Source: Neoechinorhynchus agilis (Eukaryota; Acanthocephala). From it: DNA of 64,000 nucleotides. Below, in pieces: positions 1 through 12,470 of the stretch (position 1 is its first letter; every line of letters begins with the position of its first letter). A program made the position numbers and the translations under genes. The DNA lies in assembly GCA_051530055.1 (NCBI GenBank), contig CM121342.1, positions 10,230,001 to 10,294,000 on the forward strand. The letters are read 5' to 3'. The notes beneath the pieces are model-generated. The model saw nothing but the letters and a program-made list of their open reading frames with translations, did no database searches and was not told where the DNA came from.

Positions 1-3000
1 CAGCAAAACACAGCTACGAATAACAAATAATACAAAAAACATTCAGAACGCACTCGCGATATTAAACACGAGTTTGCGCATGAACATAAACGGTCACCCG
101 CTTACGGAAACGTACGCAAATGAGAATAAATTACAGCAACACACAGCAAAGAATAACAAATAAGACAAAAAACATTCAGAACGAATTCGCGATAATAAAC
201 CCGAGTTGGCGCATGAACATAAACGGTCACCCGGCTACGGAAACGTACGCAAATGAGAATAAATTACAGCAACACACAGCTACGAATAACAAATAAGACA
301 AAAAACATTAAGAACGCATTCGCGCTAATAAACACGCGTTGGCGCATGAACATGAACGGTCACCCGGTTACGGAAACGTACGCAAATAAGAATAAATTAC
401 AGAAAAACACAGCTACGAATAACAAATAAGACAAAAAAAATTCAGAACGCATTCGCGCTAATAAACACGAGTTGGCGCATGAACATAAACGGTCACCCGC
501 TTACGGAAACGTACGCAAATGAGAATAAATTACAGCAACACACAGCTACGAATAACAAATAAGACAAAAAACATTCAGAACGCACTCGCGATAATAAACA
601 CGAGTTGGCGCATGAACATAAACGGTCACCCGCTTACGGAAACGTACGCAAATGAGAATATATTTCAGCAACACACAGCTACGAATAACAAATAAGACAA
701 AAAACATTGAAAACGCATTCGCGGTAATAAACCCGAGTTGGCGCATGAACATAACCGGTCACCCGGTTACGGAAACGTACGCCAATGAGAATAAATTACA
801 GCTACACAGAGCGACGAATAACAAATAAGAAAAAAAACATTCAGAACGAATTCGCGATAATAAACCCGAGTTGGCGCACGAACATAAACGGTCACCCGGT
901 TACGGAAACGCACGCAAATGAGAATAAATTACAGCAACACACAGCTACGAATAACAAATATGACAAAAAACATTCAGAACGAATTCGCGATAATAAACCC
1001 GAGTTATCGCATGAAAATAAACGGTCGCGCGGTTACGGAAACGTACGCAAATGAGAATAAATTACAGCAACACACAGCTACGAATAAGAAATACGACAAA
1101 AAAACATTGAGAACGCATTCGTGGTAATAAACACGAGTTGGCGCATCAACATAAACGGTCACCCGGTTACGGAAACGTACGCAAATGAGAATAAATTACA
1201 GCAACACACAGCTACGAATAACAAATAAGACAAAAAAAAATTGAGAACGCATTCGCGCTAATAAACCTGAGTTGGCGCATGAACATAAACGGTCACCCGC
1301 TTACGGAAACGTACGCAAATGAGAAAACATTACAGCAACACACAGCTACGAATAACGAATAAGACAAAAAACATTGAGAACGCATTCGCGCTAATAAACC
1401 CGAGTTGGCGCATGAACATAAACGGTAACCCGGTTACGGATACGTACGCAAATGAGAATAAATTACAGCAAAATACAGCTACGAATAACAAATAAGACAA
1501 AAAACATTGAGAACGCATTCGCGCTAATAAACCCGAGTTGGCGCATTAACGCAAGCAAAGTCACCCAGTTACGGAAACGTACGCAAATGAGAATAAATTA
1601 CAGCAACTTTTGTACGAATAACAAATAAGACAAAAAACATTGAGAACGCATTCGCGCTAATAAACCCGAGTTGGCGCATTAACATAAACGGTCACCCGGT
1701 TACGGAAACGTACGCAAATGAGAATAAATTACAGCAACACACAGCTACGAATAACAAATAAGACAAAAAACATTGAGAACGCATTCGCGCTAATAAACCC
1801 GAGTTGGCGCATGAACATAAACGGTCACCCGGTTACGGATACGTACGCAAATGAGAATAAATTGCTGCAAAACACAGCTACGAATAACAAATGAGACAAA
1901 AAACATTGAGAACGCATTCGCGCTAATAAACCCGAGTTGGCGCATGAACATAAACGGTCACCCGGTTACGGAAACGTACGCAAATGAGAATAAATTACAG
2001 CAAAACACAGCTACGAATAACAAATAAGACAAAAAACATTCAGAACGCATTCGCGCTAATAAACACGAGTTGGCGCATGAACATAAACGGTCACCCTCTT
2101 ACGGAAACGTACGCAAATGAGAATAAATTACAGGAACACACAGCTACGAATAACAAATAAGACAAAAAACATTCCGAACGAATTCGCGATAATAAACCCG
2201 AGTTGGCGCATGAACATAAACGGTCACCCGGTTACGGAAACGTACGCAAATGAGAATAAATTACAGCAAAACACAGCTACGATTAACAAATAAGACAAAA
2301 AACATTCAGAACGAATTCGCGATAATAAACCCGAGTTGGCGCATGAACATAAACGGTCACCCGCTTACGGAAACGTACGCAAATGAGAATAAATTACAGG
2401 AAGACACAGATACGAATAACAAATAAGACAAAAAACATTCAGAACGAACACGCGATAATAAACACGAGTTGGCGCATGAACATAAACGGTCACCCGCTTA
2501 CGGAAACGTACGCAAATGAGAATAAATTACAGGAACACACAGCTACGAATAACAAATAAGACAAAAAACATTCAGAACGAATTCGCGATAATAAACCCGA
2601 GTTGGCGCATGAACATAAACGGTCACCCGGTTACGGGAAACGTACGCAAATGAGAATAAATTACAGCAACACACAGCTACGAATAACAAATAAGACAAAA
2701 AAGATTCAGAACGCATTCGCGCTAATAAACACGAGTTGGCGCATGAACATAAAGGTCACCCGCTTACGGAAACGTACGCAAATGGGAATAAATTACAGCA
2801 ACACACAGCTACGAATAACAAATAAGACAAAAAACATTCAGAACGCACTCGCGATAATAAACCCGAGTTGCGCATGAACATAAACGGTCACCCGGTTACG
2901 GAAACGTACGCAAATGAGAATAAATTACAGCAACACACAGCTACGAATAACAAATAAGACAAAAAAACATTGAGAACGCATTCGCGATAATAAACACGCG

Positions 3001-6000
3001 TTGGCGCATGAACATAAACGGTCACCCGCTTACGGAAACGTACGCAAATGAGAAAAAATTACAGCAACACACAGCTACGAATAACAATTAAGACAAAAAA
3101 CATTCAGAACGCACTCGCGATAATATACACGAGCTGGCGCATGAACATAAACGGTCACCCGCTTACGGAAACGTACGCAAATGAGAATAAATTACAGCAA
3201 CACACAGCTACGAATAACAATTAAGACAAAAAACATTCAGAACGCACTCGCGATAATAAACACGAGTTGGCGCATGAACATAAACGGTCACCCGGTTACC
3301 GAAACGTACGCAAATGAGAATAAATTACAGGAACACACAGCTACGAATAACAAATAAGACAAAAAACATTCAGAACGAACACGCGATAATAAACACGAGT
3401 TGGCGCATGAACATAAACGGTCAGCCGCTAACGCAAACGTACGCAAATGAGAAAAAATTACAGCAAAACACAGCTACGAATAACAAATAAGACAAAAAAC
3501 ATTCAGAACGCACTCGCGATAATAAACACGAGTTGGCGCATGAACATAAACGGTCACCCGGTTACGGACACGTACGCAAATGAGAATAAATTACAGCAAC
3601 ACACAGCTACGAATAACAAATAAGACAAAAAACATTCAGAACGCATTCGCGATAATAAACCCGAGTTGGCGCATGAACATAAACGGCCACCCGGTTACGG
3701 AAACGTACGCAAATGGGAATAAATTACAGCAACACACAGCTACGAATAACAAATAAGACAAAAAACATTCGATATTGCCTCATGATTATCATCCGGAACG
3801 CGCATGAAACATAAACATTAGTCCTAACTGATTTACGGAAACGTACGCAAATGAGAATAAATTACAGCAACACACAGCTACGAACAACAAATAAGACAAA
3901 AAAACATTGAGAACGCATTCGCGATAATAAACACGCGTTGGCGCATGAACATAAACGGTCACCCGGTTACGGAAACGTACGCAAATGAGAATAAATTACA
4001 GCAACACACAGCTACGAATAACAAATAAGACAAAAAACATTGAGAACGCATTCGCGGTAATAAACACGAGTTGGCGCATGAACATAAACGGTCACCCGCT
4101 TACGGAAACGTACGCAAAGTAGAATAAATTACAGCAACACACAGCTACGAATAACAAATAAGAAAAAAAAAACATTCAGAACGCACTCGCGATAATAAAC
4201 ACGAGTTCGCGCATGAACATAAACGGTCACCCGGTTACGGAAACGTACGCAAATGAGAATAAATTACAGCAACAAAAAGCTACGAATAACAAATAAGATA
4301 AAAACATTCAGAACGCACTCGCGATAATAAACACGAGTTGGCGCATGAACATAAACGGTCACCCGCTTACGGAAACGTACGCAAATGAGAATAAATTACA
4401 GCAAAACAAAGCTACGAATAACAAATAAGACAAAAAACATTGAGAACGCATTCACACTAATAAAGACGAGTTGGCGCATGAACATAAACGGTCACCCGCT
4501 TACGGAAACGTACGCAAATGAGAATAAATTACAGCAACACACAGCTACGAATAACAAATCCGACAAAAAACATTCAGAACGCATTCGCAGTAATAAACAC
4601 GAGTTGGCGTATGAACATAAACGGTCACCCGGTAACGGAAACGTACGCAAATGAGAATAAATTACAGCAACACACAGCTACGAATAACAAATAAGACAAA
4701 AAAACATTGAGAACGCATTCGCGCTAATAAACACGAGTTGGCGCATGAACATAAACGGTCACCCGCTTACGGAAACGTACGCAAATGAGAAAAAATTCCA
4801 GCAAAACACAGCTACGAATAACAAATAAGACAAAAAACATGCAGAACGAATTCGCGATAATAAACCCGAGTTGGCGTATGAACATAAACGGTCACCCGGT
4901 TACGGAAACGTACGCAAATGAGAATAATTCGCTTAACACACAGCTACGAATAACAAATAAGACAAAAAACATTGAGAACGCATTCGCGCTAATAAACACG
5001 AGTTGGCGCATGAACATAAACGGTCAGCCGCTAACGCAAACGTACGCAAATGAGAAAAAATTACAGCAAAACACAGCTACGAATAACAAATAAGACAAAA
5101 AACATTGAGAACGCATTCGCGATAATAAACACGCGTTAGCGCATGAACATAAACGGTCACCCGCTAACGGAAACGTACGCAAATGAGAAAAAATTACAGG
5201 AACACACAGCTACGAATAACAAATAAGACAAAAAACATTCAGAACGAACACGCGATAATAAACACGAGTTGGCGCATGAACATAAACAGTCACCCGGTTA
5301 CCGAAACGTACGCAAATGAGAATAAATTACAGCAACACACAGCTACGAATAACAAAAGATCCAAAACATTGAGAACGCATTCGCGATAATAAACGCGTTA
5401 GCGCATGAACATAAACAGTCACCCGCTTACGGAAACGTACGCAAATGAGAAAAAATTACAGCAACACACGGCTACGAATAACAATTAAGACAAAAAACAT
5501 TCAGAACGCACTCGCGATAATAAACACGAGTTGGCGCATGAACATAAACGGTCACCCGGTTACCGAAACGTACGCAAATGAGAATAAATTACAGGAACAC
5601 ACAGCTACGAATAACAAATAAGACAAAAAACATTCAGAACGAACACGCGATAATAAACACGAGTTGGCGCATGAACATAAACGGTCAGCCGCTTACGAAA
5701 ACGTACGCAAATGGGAATAAATTACAGCAACACACAGCTACGAATAACAAATAAGACAAAAAACATTCAGAACGCACTCGCGATAATAAACCCGAGTTGC
5801 GCATGAACATAAACGGTCACCCGGTTACGGAAACGTACGCAAATGAGAATAAATTACAGCAACACACAGCTACGAACAACAAATAAGACAAAAAAACATT
5901 GAGAACGCATTCGCGATAATAAACACGCGTTGGCGCATTAACATAAACGGTTACCTGCTTACGGAAACGTGCGCAAATGAGAAAAAATTACAGCAAAACA

Positions 6001-8970
6001 CAGCTACGATTAACAATTAAGACAAAAAACATTCAGAACGCACTCGCGATAATAAACACGAGTTGGCGCATGAACATAAACGGTCACCCGGTTACCGAAA
6101 CGTACGCAAATGAGAATAAATTACAGCAACACACAGCTACGAATAACAAATAAGACAAAAAACATTGAGAACGCATTCGCGGTAATAAACCCGAGTTGGC
6201 GCATGAACATAAACGGTCACCCGGTTACGGAAACGTACGCCAATGAGAATAAATTACAGCAAAACGCAGCTACGAATAACAAATAAGAAAAAAAAACATT
6301 CAGAAAGAATTCGCGATAATAAACCCGAGTTGGCGCATGAACATAAACGGTCACGGTTACGGAAACGTACGCAAATGAGAATAAATTACAGCAACAAAAG
6401 CTACGAATAACAAATAAGATAAAAAACATTCAGAACGCACTCGCGATAATAAACACGGATTGGCGCATGAACATAAACAGTCACCCGCTTGAAACGTACG
6501 CAAATGAGAATAAATTACAACAACACACAGCTACGAATAACAAATCCGACAAAAAACATTCAGAACGCATTCGCGGTAATAAACACGAGTTGGCGTATGA
6601 GCATAAACGGTCCGCATGAGCATAAACGGTCACCCGGTAACGGAAACGTACGCAAATGAGAATAAATTACAGCAACACACAGCTACGAATAACAAATAAG
6701 ACAAAAAAACATTGAGAACGCATTCGCGTAATAAACACGAGTTGGCGCATGAACATAAACGGTCACCCGCTTACGGAAACGTACGCAAATGAGAAAAAAT
6801 TACAGCAAAACACAGCTACGAATAACAAATCCGACAAAAAACATTCAGAACGCATTCGCGGTAATAAACACGAGTTGGCGTATGAACATAAACGGTCACC
6901 CGGTAACGGAAACGTACGCAAATGAGAATAAATTACAGCAACACACAGCTACGAATAACAAATAAGACAAAAAAACATTGAGAACGCATTCGCGCTAATA
7001 AACACGAGTTGGCGCATGAACATAAACGGTCACCCGCTTACGGAAACGTACGCAAATGAGAAAAAATTACAGCAAAACACAGCTACGAATAACAAATAAG
7101 ACAAAAAACATGCAGAACGAATTCGCGATAATAAACCCGAGTTGGCGTATGAACATAAACGGTCACCCGGTTACGGAAACGTACGCAAATGAGAATAAAT
7201 TACAGCAACACACAGCTACGAATAACAAATAAGACAAAAAACATTGAGAACGCATTCGCGCTAATAAACACGAGTTGGCGCATGAACATAAACGGTCACC
7301 CGCTTACGGATACGTACGCAAATGAGAATAAATTACAGCAACACACAGCTACGAATAACAAATAAGACAAAAAACATTCAGAACGCATTCGCGCTAATAA
7401 ACACGAGTTGGCGCATGAACATAAAAGGTCACCCGCTTACGGAAACGTACGCAAATGGGAATAAATTACAGCAACACACAGCTACGAATAACAAATAAGA
7501 CAAAAAACATTCAGAACGCACTCGCGATAATAAACCCGAGTTGCGCATGAACATAAACGGTCACCTGGTTACGGAAACGTACGCAAATGAGAATAAATTA
7601 CAGCAACACACAGCTACGAACAACAAATAAGACAAAAAAACATTGAGAACGCATTCGCGATAATAAACACGCGTTGGCGCATGAACATAAACGGTCACCC
7701 GCTTACGGAAACGTACGCAAATGAGAAAAAATTACAGCAAAACGCAGCTACGAATAACAAATAAGAAAAAAAAACATTCAGAAAGAATTCGCGATAATAA
7801 ACCCGAGTTGGCGCATGAACATAAACGGTCACCCGGTTACGGAAACGTACGCAAATGAGAATAAATTACAGCAACAAAAAGCTACGAATAACAAATAAGA
7901 TAAAAAACATTCAGAACGCACTCGCGATAATAAACACGAGTTGGCGCATGAACATAAACGGTCACCCGCTTACGGAAACGTACGCAAATGAGAATAAATA
8001 CCAGCAAAACACAGCTACGAATAACAAATAAGACAAAAAACATTGAGAACGCATTCACACTAATAAAGACGAGTTGGCGCATGAACATAAACGGTCACCC
8101 GCTTACGGAAACGTACGCAAATGAGAATAAATTACAGCAACACACAGCTACGAATAACAAATCGGACAAAAAACATTCAGAACGCATTCGCGGTAATAAA
8201 CACGAGTTGGCGTATGAACATAAACGGTCACCCGGTTACGGAAACGTACGCAAATGAGAATAAATTACAGCAACACACAGCTACGAATAACAAATAAGAC
8301 AAAAAAACATTGAGAACGCATTCGCGCTAATAAACACGAGTTGGCGCATGAACATAAACGGTCACCCGCTTACGGAAACGACGCAAATGAGAAAAAATTA
8401 CAGCAAAACACAGCTACGAATAACAAATAAGACAAAAAACATGCAGAACGAATTCGCGATAATAAACCCGAGTTGGCGTATGAACATAAACGGTCACCCG
8501 GTTACGGAAACGTACGCCAAATGAGAATAAATTACAGCAACACACAGCTACGAATAACAAATAAGACAAAAAACATTCAGAACGCATTCGCGATAATAAA
8601 CACGAGTTGGCGCATGAACATAAACGGTCACCCGCTTACGGAAACGTACGCAAATGAGAATAAATTACAGCAACACACAGCTACGAATAACAAATAAGAC
8701 AAAAAGAATAACAAATAAGACAAAAAACATTCAGAACGCATTCGCGATAATAAACACGAGTTGGCGCATGAACATAAACGGTCACCCGCTTACGGAAACG
8801 TACGCAAATGAGAATAAATTACAGCAACACACAGCTACGAATAACAAATAAGACAAAAAACATTCAGAACGAATTCGCGATAATAAACACGAGTTGGCGC
8901 ATGAACATAAAGCAAAACACAGCTTCGAATAACAAATAAGAGAAAAAACATTGAGAGCGCATTCGCGCTA
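1..8970. repeat. 133-bp satellite DNA array (about 67 copies)
   Basis: A head-to-tail tandem array of a unit of about 133 bp runs from the window edge to about 8970. Each unit contains the landmarks ggaaacgtacgcaaatga, cacagctacgaataac and gagttggcgcatgaac. Copies differ mainly by single bases. Variants such as gcttacgg/ggttacgg and cattcagaac/cattgagaac are shared between distant copies, which shows local amplification and homogenisation. The array continues left of the window. The unit is not a multiple of three and is open in several frames on both strands, so the short reading frames in it are by-products. A centromeric or heterochromatic satellite is the likely nature, but no CENP-B box was recognised. 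Confidence 0.97.
4253..4920. repeat. Higher-order block inside the 133-bp satellite
   Basis: A run of about five consecutive monomers carries a linked set of rare variants: aacaaaaagctacg, cattcacactaataaagac, aacaaatccgac, gagttggcgtatgaac and acatgcagaacg. The same series recurs in the same order at about 7853-8520 and in partial form at about 6380-7200. This is higher-order repeat structure within the array, made by multi-monomer duplication. Confidence 0.8.
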
Positions 8971-10330
8971 ACGTGAAATGCGTCTACTTTTCCATAAAGA
9001 TAAACTTACATGAGTTTATTGTTAATTTTTGCATGTATACACGCTTGAAGATATGATTTATTGTGCGCGCATGTATGAATGTACACTCGCAAGCAATTAT
9101 GCAAGCGCCGCACATGAGCACGCGAAGTTAATATAAATGCGTATAGCAAGTGATGCTGTCGATTTCCCGTAAATCTTTTTCGTATTATTCGAGCATATCG
9201 CGATATAACTGAGTGAAGGTGCTTCGTTTGCAGGAAATACTGAACTATTTTTTGTTTGGTAAATGATTATTTTTGAGCATAACAAGCTTGCATTAACGTT
9301 CAACGATTGACTGTGCTTATTAACATTTTGAAATTAACAACAAAATAAAAATAAAACCATTAAGTAAAAAATATGCGCTTCTCATATAATTCAGAGTTAG
9401 TAATTTTGAGCTCTTAGTGTCGATAAAGAAAATCTTAGAAAGACGTTATTTTTATGACAAGCGGTGCTTAACTATATAGCCACTTTAAATTAGCGTCGAT
9501 TGATTTCTTGAGAGCGAATTCCTAAATCTAACAAAACGAATTTCCTTCTATATTTATTACTTTTTTTCGGCAACATCGTTTATCAGGTCGCATGGAAGCA
9601 GTGAAGTACTTTCAATCACAGAATAGATCGTTGTTTATAATATATAACTGAGAGATGGATGTCAAAGAAGCCTTTGATAAGTCACCTTTCAAAGAAGCAA
9701 GCACAGAAGGGATAGAAATGCGCCATTTCAATCTTTTTTCAAAATCAAGCTATAAAAACCACATATACTATTCTAGTACATAAATGGTAACCAAGTGTTT
9801 GACTGATAAGGTCAAGATTTTCGTGAAAATCGTGAATTTGTAATGGAATACTTTATCTTGAAAGCATTTTAAGCATTATGCGTCCTTTTCAAAGAAACGA
9901 GGTACACTAATCGCCAAGCGGGAATTTCTAGAGCTTAGACAATCATTACCAAATTCCACGTGTTGTTGGATTTGTCACTTACCTTGATAAATTTCGCAAA
10001 CTACGACCTCTAAGAATATATCCATTATGAATTCATTTCAGTTTACCTCAATTTCCAAATTGGCACATTGTGGTGTTCTCACAAAGAATAGTGCAACAAA
10101 ATCAGCAATCTCTTCGCAACCGTTCATAACCATCAAAAGTTGCATTTTTCTAAATACAAGAGCTTCTTGAACAATAACGGAAACAGAGTACGGACATTTA
10201 ATATAATAGACCATTTTTGAGCTTTAGAATCGACTTTCATGAGATTTATTGTTTCGTCCATTGTTACCGTTACTAAAGCTTCCTCCAAAGCACAGCCAGT
10301 TTTCAAAAAGGTGACGCTTTCTGTATCCAC
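8971..10330. other. Intergenic AT-rich DNA between satellite and Rho-like gene
   Basis: The satellite stops sharply in a partial monomer near 8970. The next 1.3 kb holds only short open frames without recognisable protein features and no tandem repeat. It includes the 3' flank of the Rho-like gene, where any missing last exon with a prenylation motif would be expected. None could be identified with confidence. Confidence 0.5.
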
Positions 10331-10334
10331 TTAC

Positions 10335-10926
10335 GAAACTTTTCGTCGAGCTTTTTGACACTTTACGTCTGCTTCTCACAAACGTTTCCATGGCCTTGAC
10401 GAACACGTTATCAATATTTAAATGCATGAGTGAAGAGCATTCAATATACGAATACATGCCCAATTTTTTAGCCAGCGCTTGAGCTTCGTCTACTGAAACT
10501 TGTCTTCGGAACATTTGAACGTCGTTACGTCGGTCACTTTGAAGACCTACAAGGACAGCACCAGATTTCGACCAGAATTTCTTAAGTTCTGGGAACCATT
10601 TAGCTTCAACATTCATAAATGAACACCTATCCACAACTGAGAAACATATTCCACTTCTGAGTCTCTTTTTTGGAGCCATAGAGAACCAGAGTTGGTACAA
10701 GGAATATATCCGCGCATGGATACATCATAACACGCAATTGGTCCCATTCCTCTTGTCCGGCACTGTCGTACAATTCAAGCATATAAGGTCGTCCTTTCCA
10801 CTCGATACGTTTAGCGTAGTTCTCAAAAACCGTTGGCACATACCGAGAAGGAAATATGCCGGTCGTATAAACGTGTAGAAGACATGTTTTGCCAACAGTG
10901 CCATCTCCAACAACTAGACATCTCAT
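10335..10926 (-). CDS. Divergent Rho/Rac/Cdc42-type small GTPase
   Basis: This is a Rho-family GTPase, a membrane-associated molecular switch acting on the cytoskeleton. The start chosen is the ATG at 10926, which places the P-loop GDGTVGKT at the usual Rho position. Next come switch I (PTVFENY), switch II (DSAGQEEWDQLR), the FLVCFSVV strand split over two exons, and an ECSS G5-like motif. The exons are 10696-10926 and 10335-10646; each is a whole number of codons, together 181 codons. The 49 bp between them have no GT-AG border that restores the frame. The G4 motif, normally TKLD or TQID, reads LQSD, so guanine specificity may be altered. A strong donor (GTAAGT) follows codon 181 at 10334, so a last exon probably exists, but no CAAX box was found. 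It is either a divergent functional paralogue or a decaying gene. Confidence 0.8.
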
Positions 10927-11099
10927 ACTCAATGGTTTTTCGGGAATCGATGACACACGACGTGACCGAAATGCATGTCGCGTTAAATTCGCAGTGGTAG
11001 TGTAAAGACTACCCGCTTGAGAACGCGACTTTTGATCGTGATGAATATTAAGACCAAAAATCTCGACTGACAAATGAACAAAAATCAGAAACAAATAAC

Positions 11100-11470
11100 T
11101 CTACAAGCAACCTTGATAAATGCACAATATTGTACCGGAATATCGGATCTAATAAAGTCGTTTAATTTTTTACGCCAAAAATAAACTAAGAAATCTTGAT
11201 TCGAAATTCAATTATAAAAGGGTTACAAAGGTGCCAAGTGAATTTATAAAAGTCTGAGAGCTTCCTGGTTTTGGTAGAGTGCTAAAAATTTTCCACTTGT
11301 TTATTGCAAAAACCGGAAACAAATAATTAAGACCAGAGAAACTCACAAATTAACTCTGTATTTAACAGTTTTTTCTTTGAGTTAGAAAGGGGCCAAGTGA
11401 ATTTATAAAAGCCTGAGAGCTTCCTGGTTTGATAGAGTGCTAAAAAACTTCACGATTATAACACTTAATT
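11100..11470. repeat. Short dispersed repeat and local direct duplication
   Basis: At 11100-11180 is a copy of a dispersed repeat also seen at about 55208-55296 and 59735-59810; shared landmarks are tacaagcaac, attgtg and a pyrimidine-rich tail. Just after it, a segment of about 65 bp centred on gagagcttcctggttt occurs twice in direct orientation, at about 11233-11296 and 11393-11450. No gene is visible here. Confidence 0.6.
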
Positions 11471-11516
11471 TTACTGAGAAATTTAAAGAAAATAACGAAT
11501 AATATTCATTCTAAAT

Positions 11517-11916
11517 TCAATTATAAAATCCTGTATTCATTTCAGAATGAGCTATTCTCCCTCTAAGAATAAAGCGCGATAAAATCCCAACGTCTTCGTC
11601 GAGGTTTAAGGTCATAGATATGGGTGACGAATAAAAAGCCAATGAAGCTGATCTGGTAGCGGCCGCTATAAGATCAGGAGTACTTTTCACACTTACTCGA
11701 TCATCCGAAGATCTGACGGAATCAGTAGTGATTGACGAGTTTCTGGAAGTACTTTTGCGACTTGCCAACTTCATTACTAGTTGTTCGCCATTGCTCAGTC
11801 GATTGTGCCTTTTTAATTCTAAAAATCTTAGGAGCTGAAGAATAGAGAAGATATTCTATATCCGAATTCTGAAGGAAAAGAGTATTTATTTCGACGAATT
11901 CGATCTCGTGTGCCAT
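11517..11916 (-). CDS. Possible small gene, unrecognised
   Basis: Two overlapping minus-strand frames are open here: 64 codons beginning with ATG at 11916 (MAHEIEFVEINTLFLQ...) and 85 codons ending at 11517, rich in Ser, Arg and Thr (residues SRKSTSRNSS near its start). The frames differ by one base where they meet, and no clean short intron joins them. No domain was recognised. The location between two minus-strand genes and the hydrophilic composition make a real small protein possible, but chance open frames are equally possible. Confidence 0.22.
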
Positions 11917-12470
11917 AACTCTTGTTTTATGTAGAGCCTTTATTCTTATTACGACCGCGCTTTCCAGGCTCTAAAAGAAGGGGAATAAGGAATTAATGGC
12001 GGTGGCATAAGTAGACGTATGACTTTGTCATGCCAACACTGCTTTATTGTACAAACTTAAAATTTAATAGTACACGTTCTGGTGAAATATACACCAATGT
12101 CTTTGATTTCAAGCATCTAGCTGTACAGGACGACAAAAGAAGACTACGGATAAATCTACGCTTTCATTTAATGAAATGTGTATGAGAACATCTTATGAGC
12201 ACTAAGAAGGGTGTAAGGAGGAGGTCAACAAAAGGACCAAGCAATTAGCTCGGTTGTGTTTGCTCGACGGTTATATAAAAATATAAGACGTTTCCTTCAT
12301 CGCTATGTCAAAATCTACTTGAGGCCGCATTGAGCGGTTTGACCTTGCAGACTAATTGTGCTTTTATATGGATAGACAAGCACAATGTTTATATCAATTT
12401 CAGCGTTCCTACTGACGAGATTGTATTTGAGAATTATTAGAAATAGGCGTGATGTGGCATTAGAGCCAAA

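Noticed and set aside
785-8851. Many 60-100 codon open frames in the 133-bp satellite
   Set aside because: They follow the repeat unit, appear on both strands and in different frames, and shift with single-base changes; there is no sign of codon constraint.
1-8970. Resemblance to a CRISPR array
   Set aside because: Units are contiguous, without unique spacers, and the setting is a eukaryotic genome.
1-8970. Centromere protein B box in the 133-bp satellite
   Set aside because: No match to the known 17-bp box was found on either strand of the consensus.
11106-11165. Hammerhead-like motif in the tacaagcaac repeat family
   Set aside because: The box reads CTTGATAAA and lacks the invariant G of CTGANGA; the hairpin is weak in two of the three copies, so it is listed only as a dispersed repeat.
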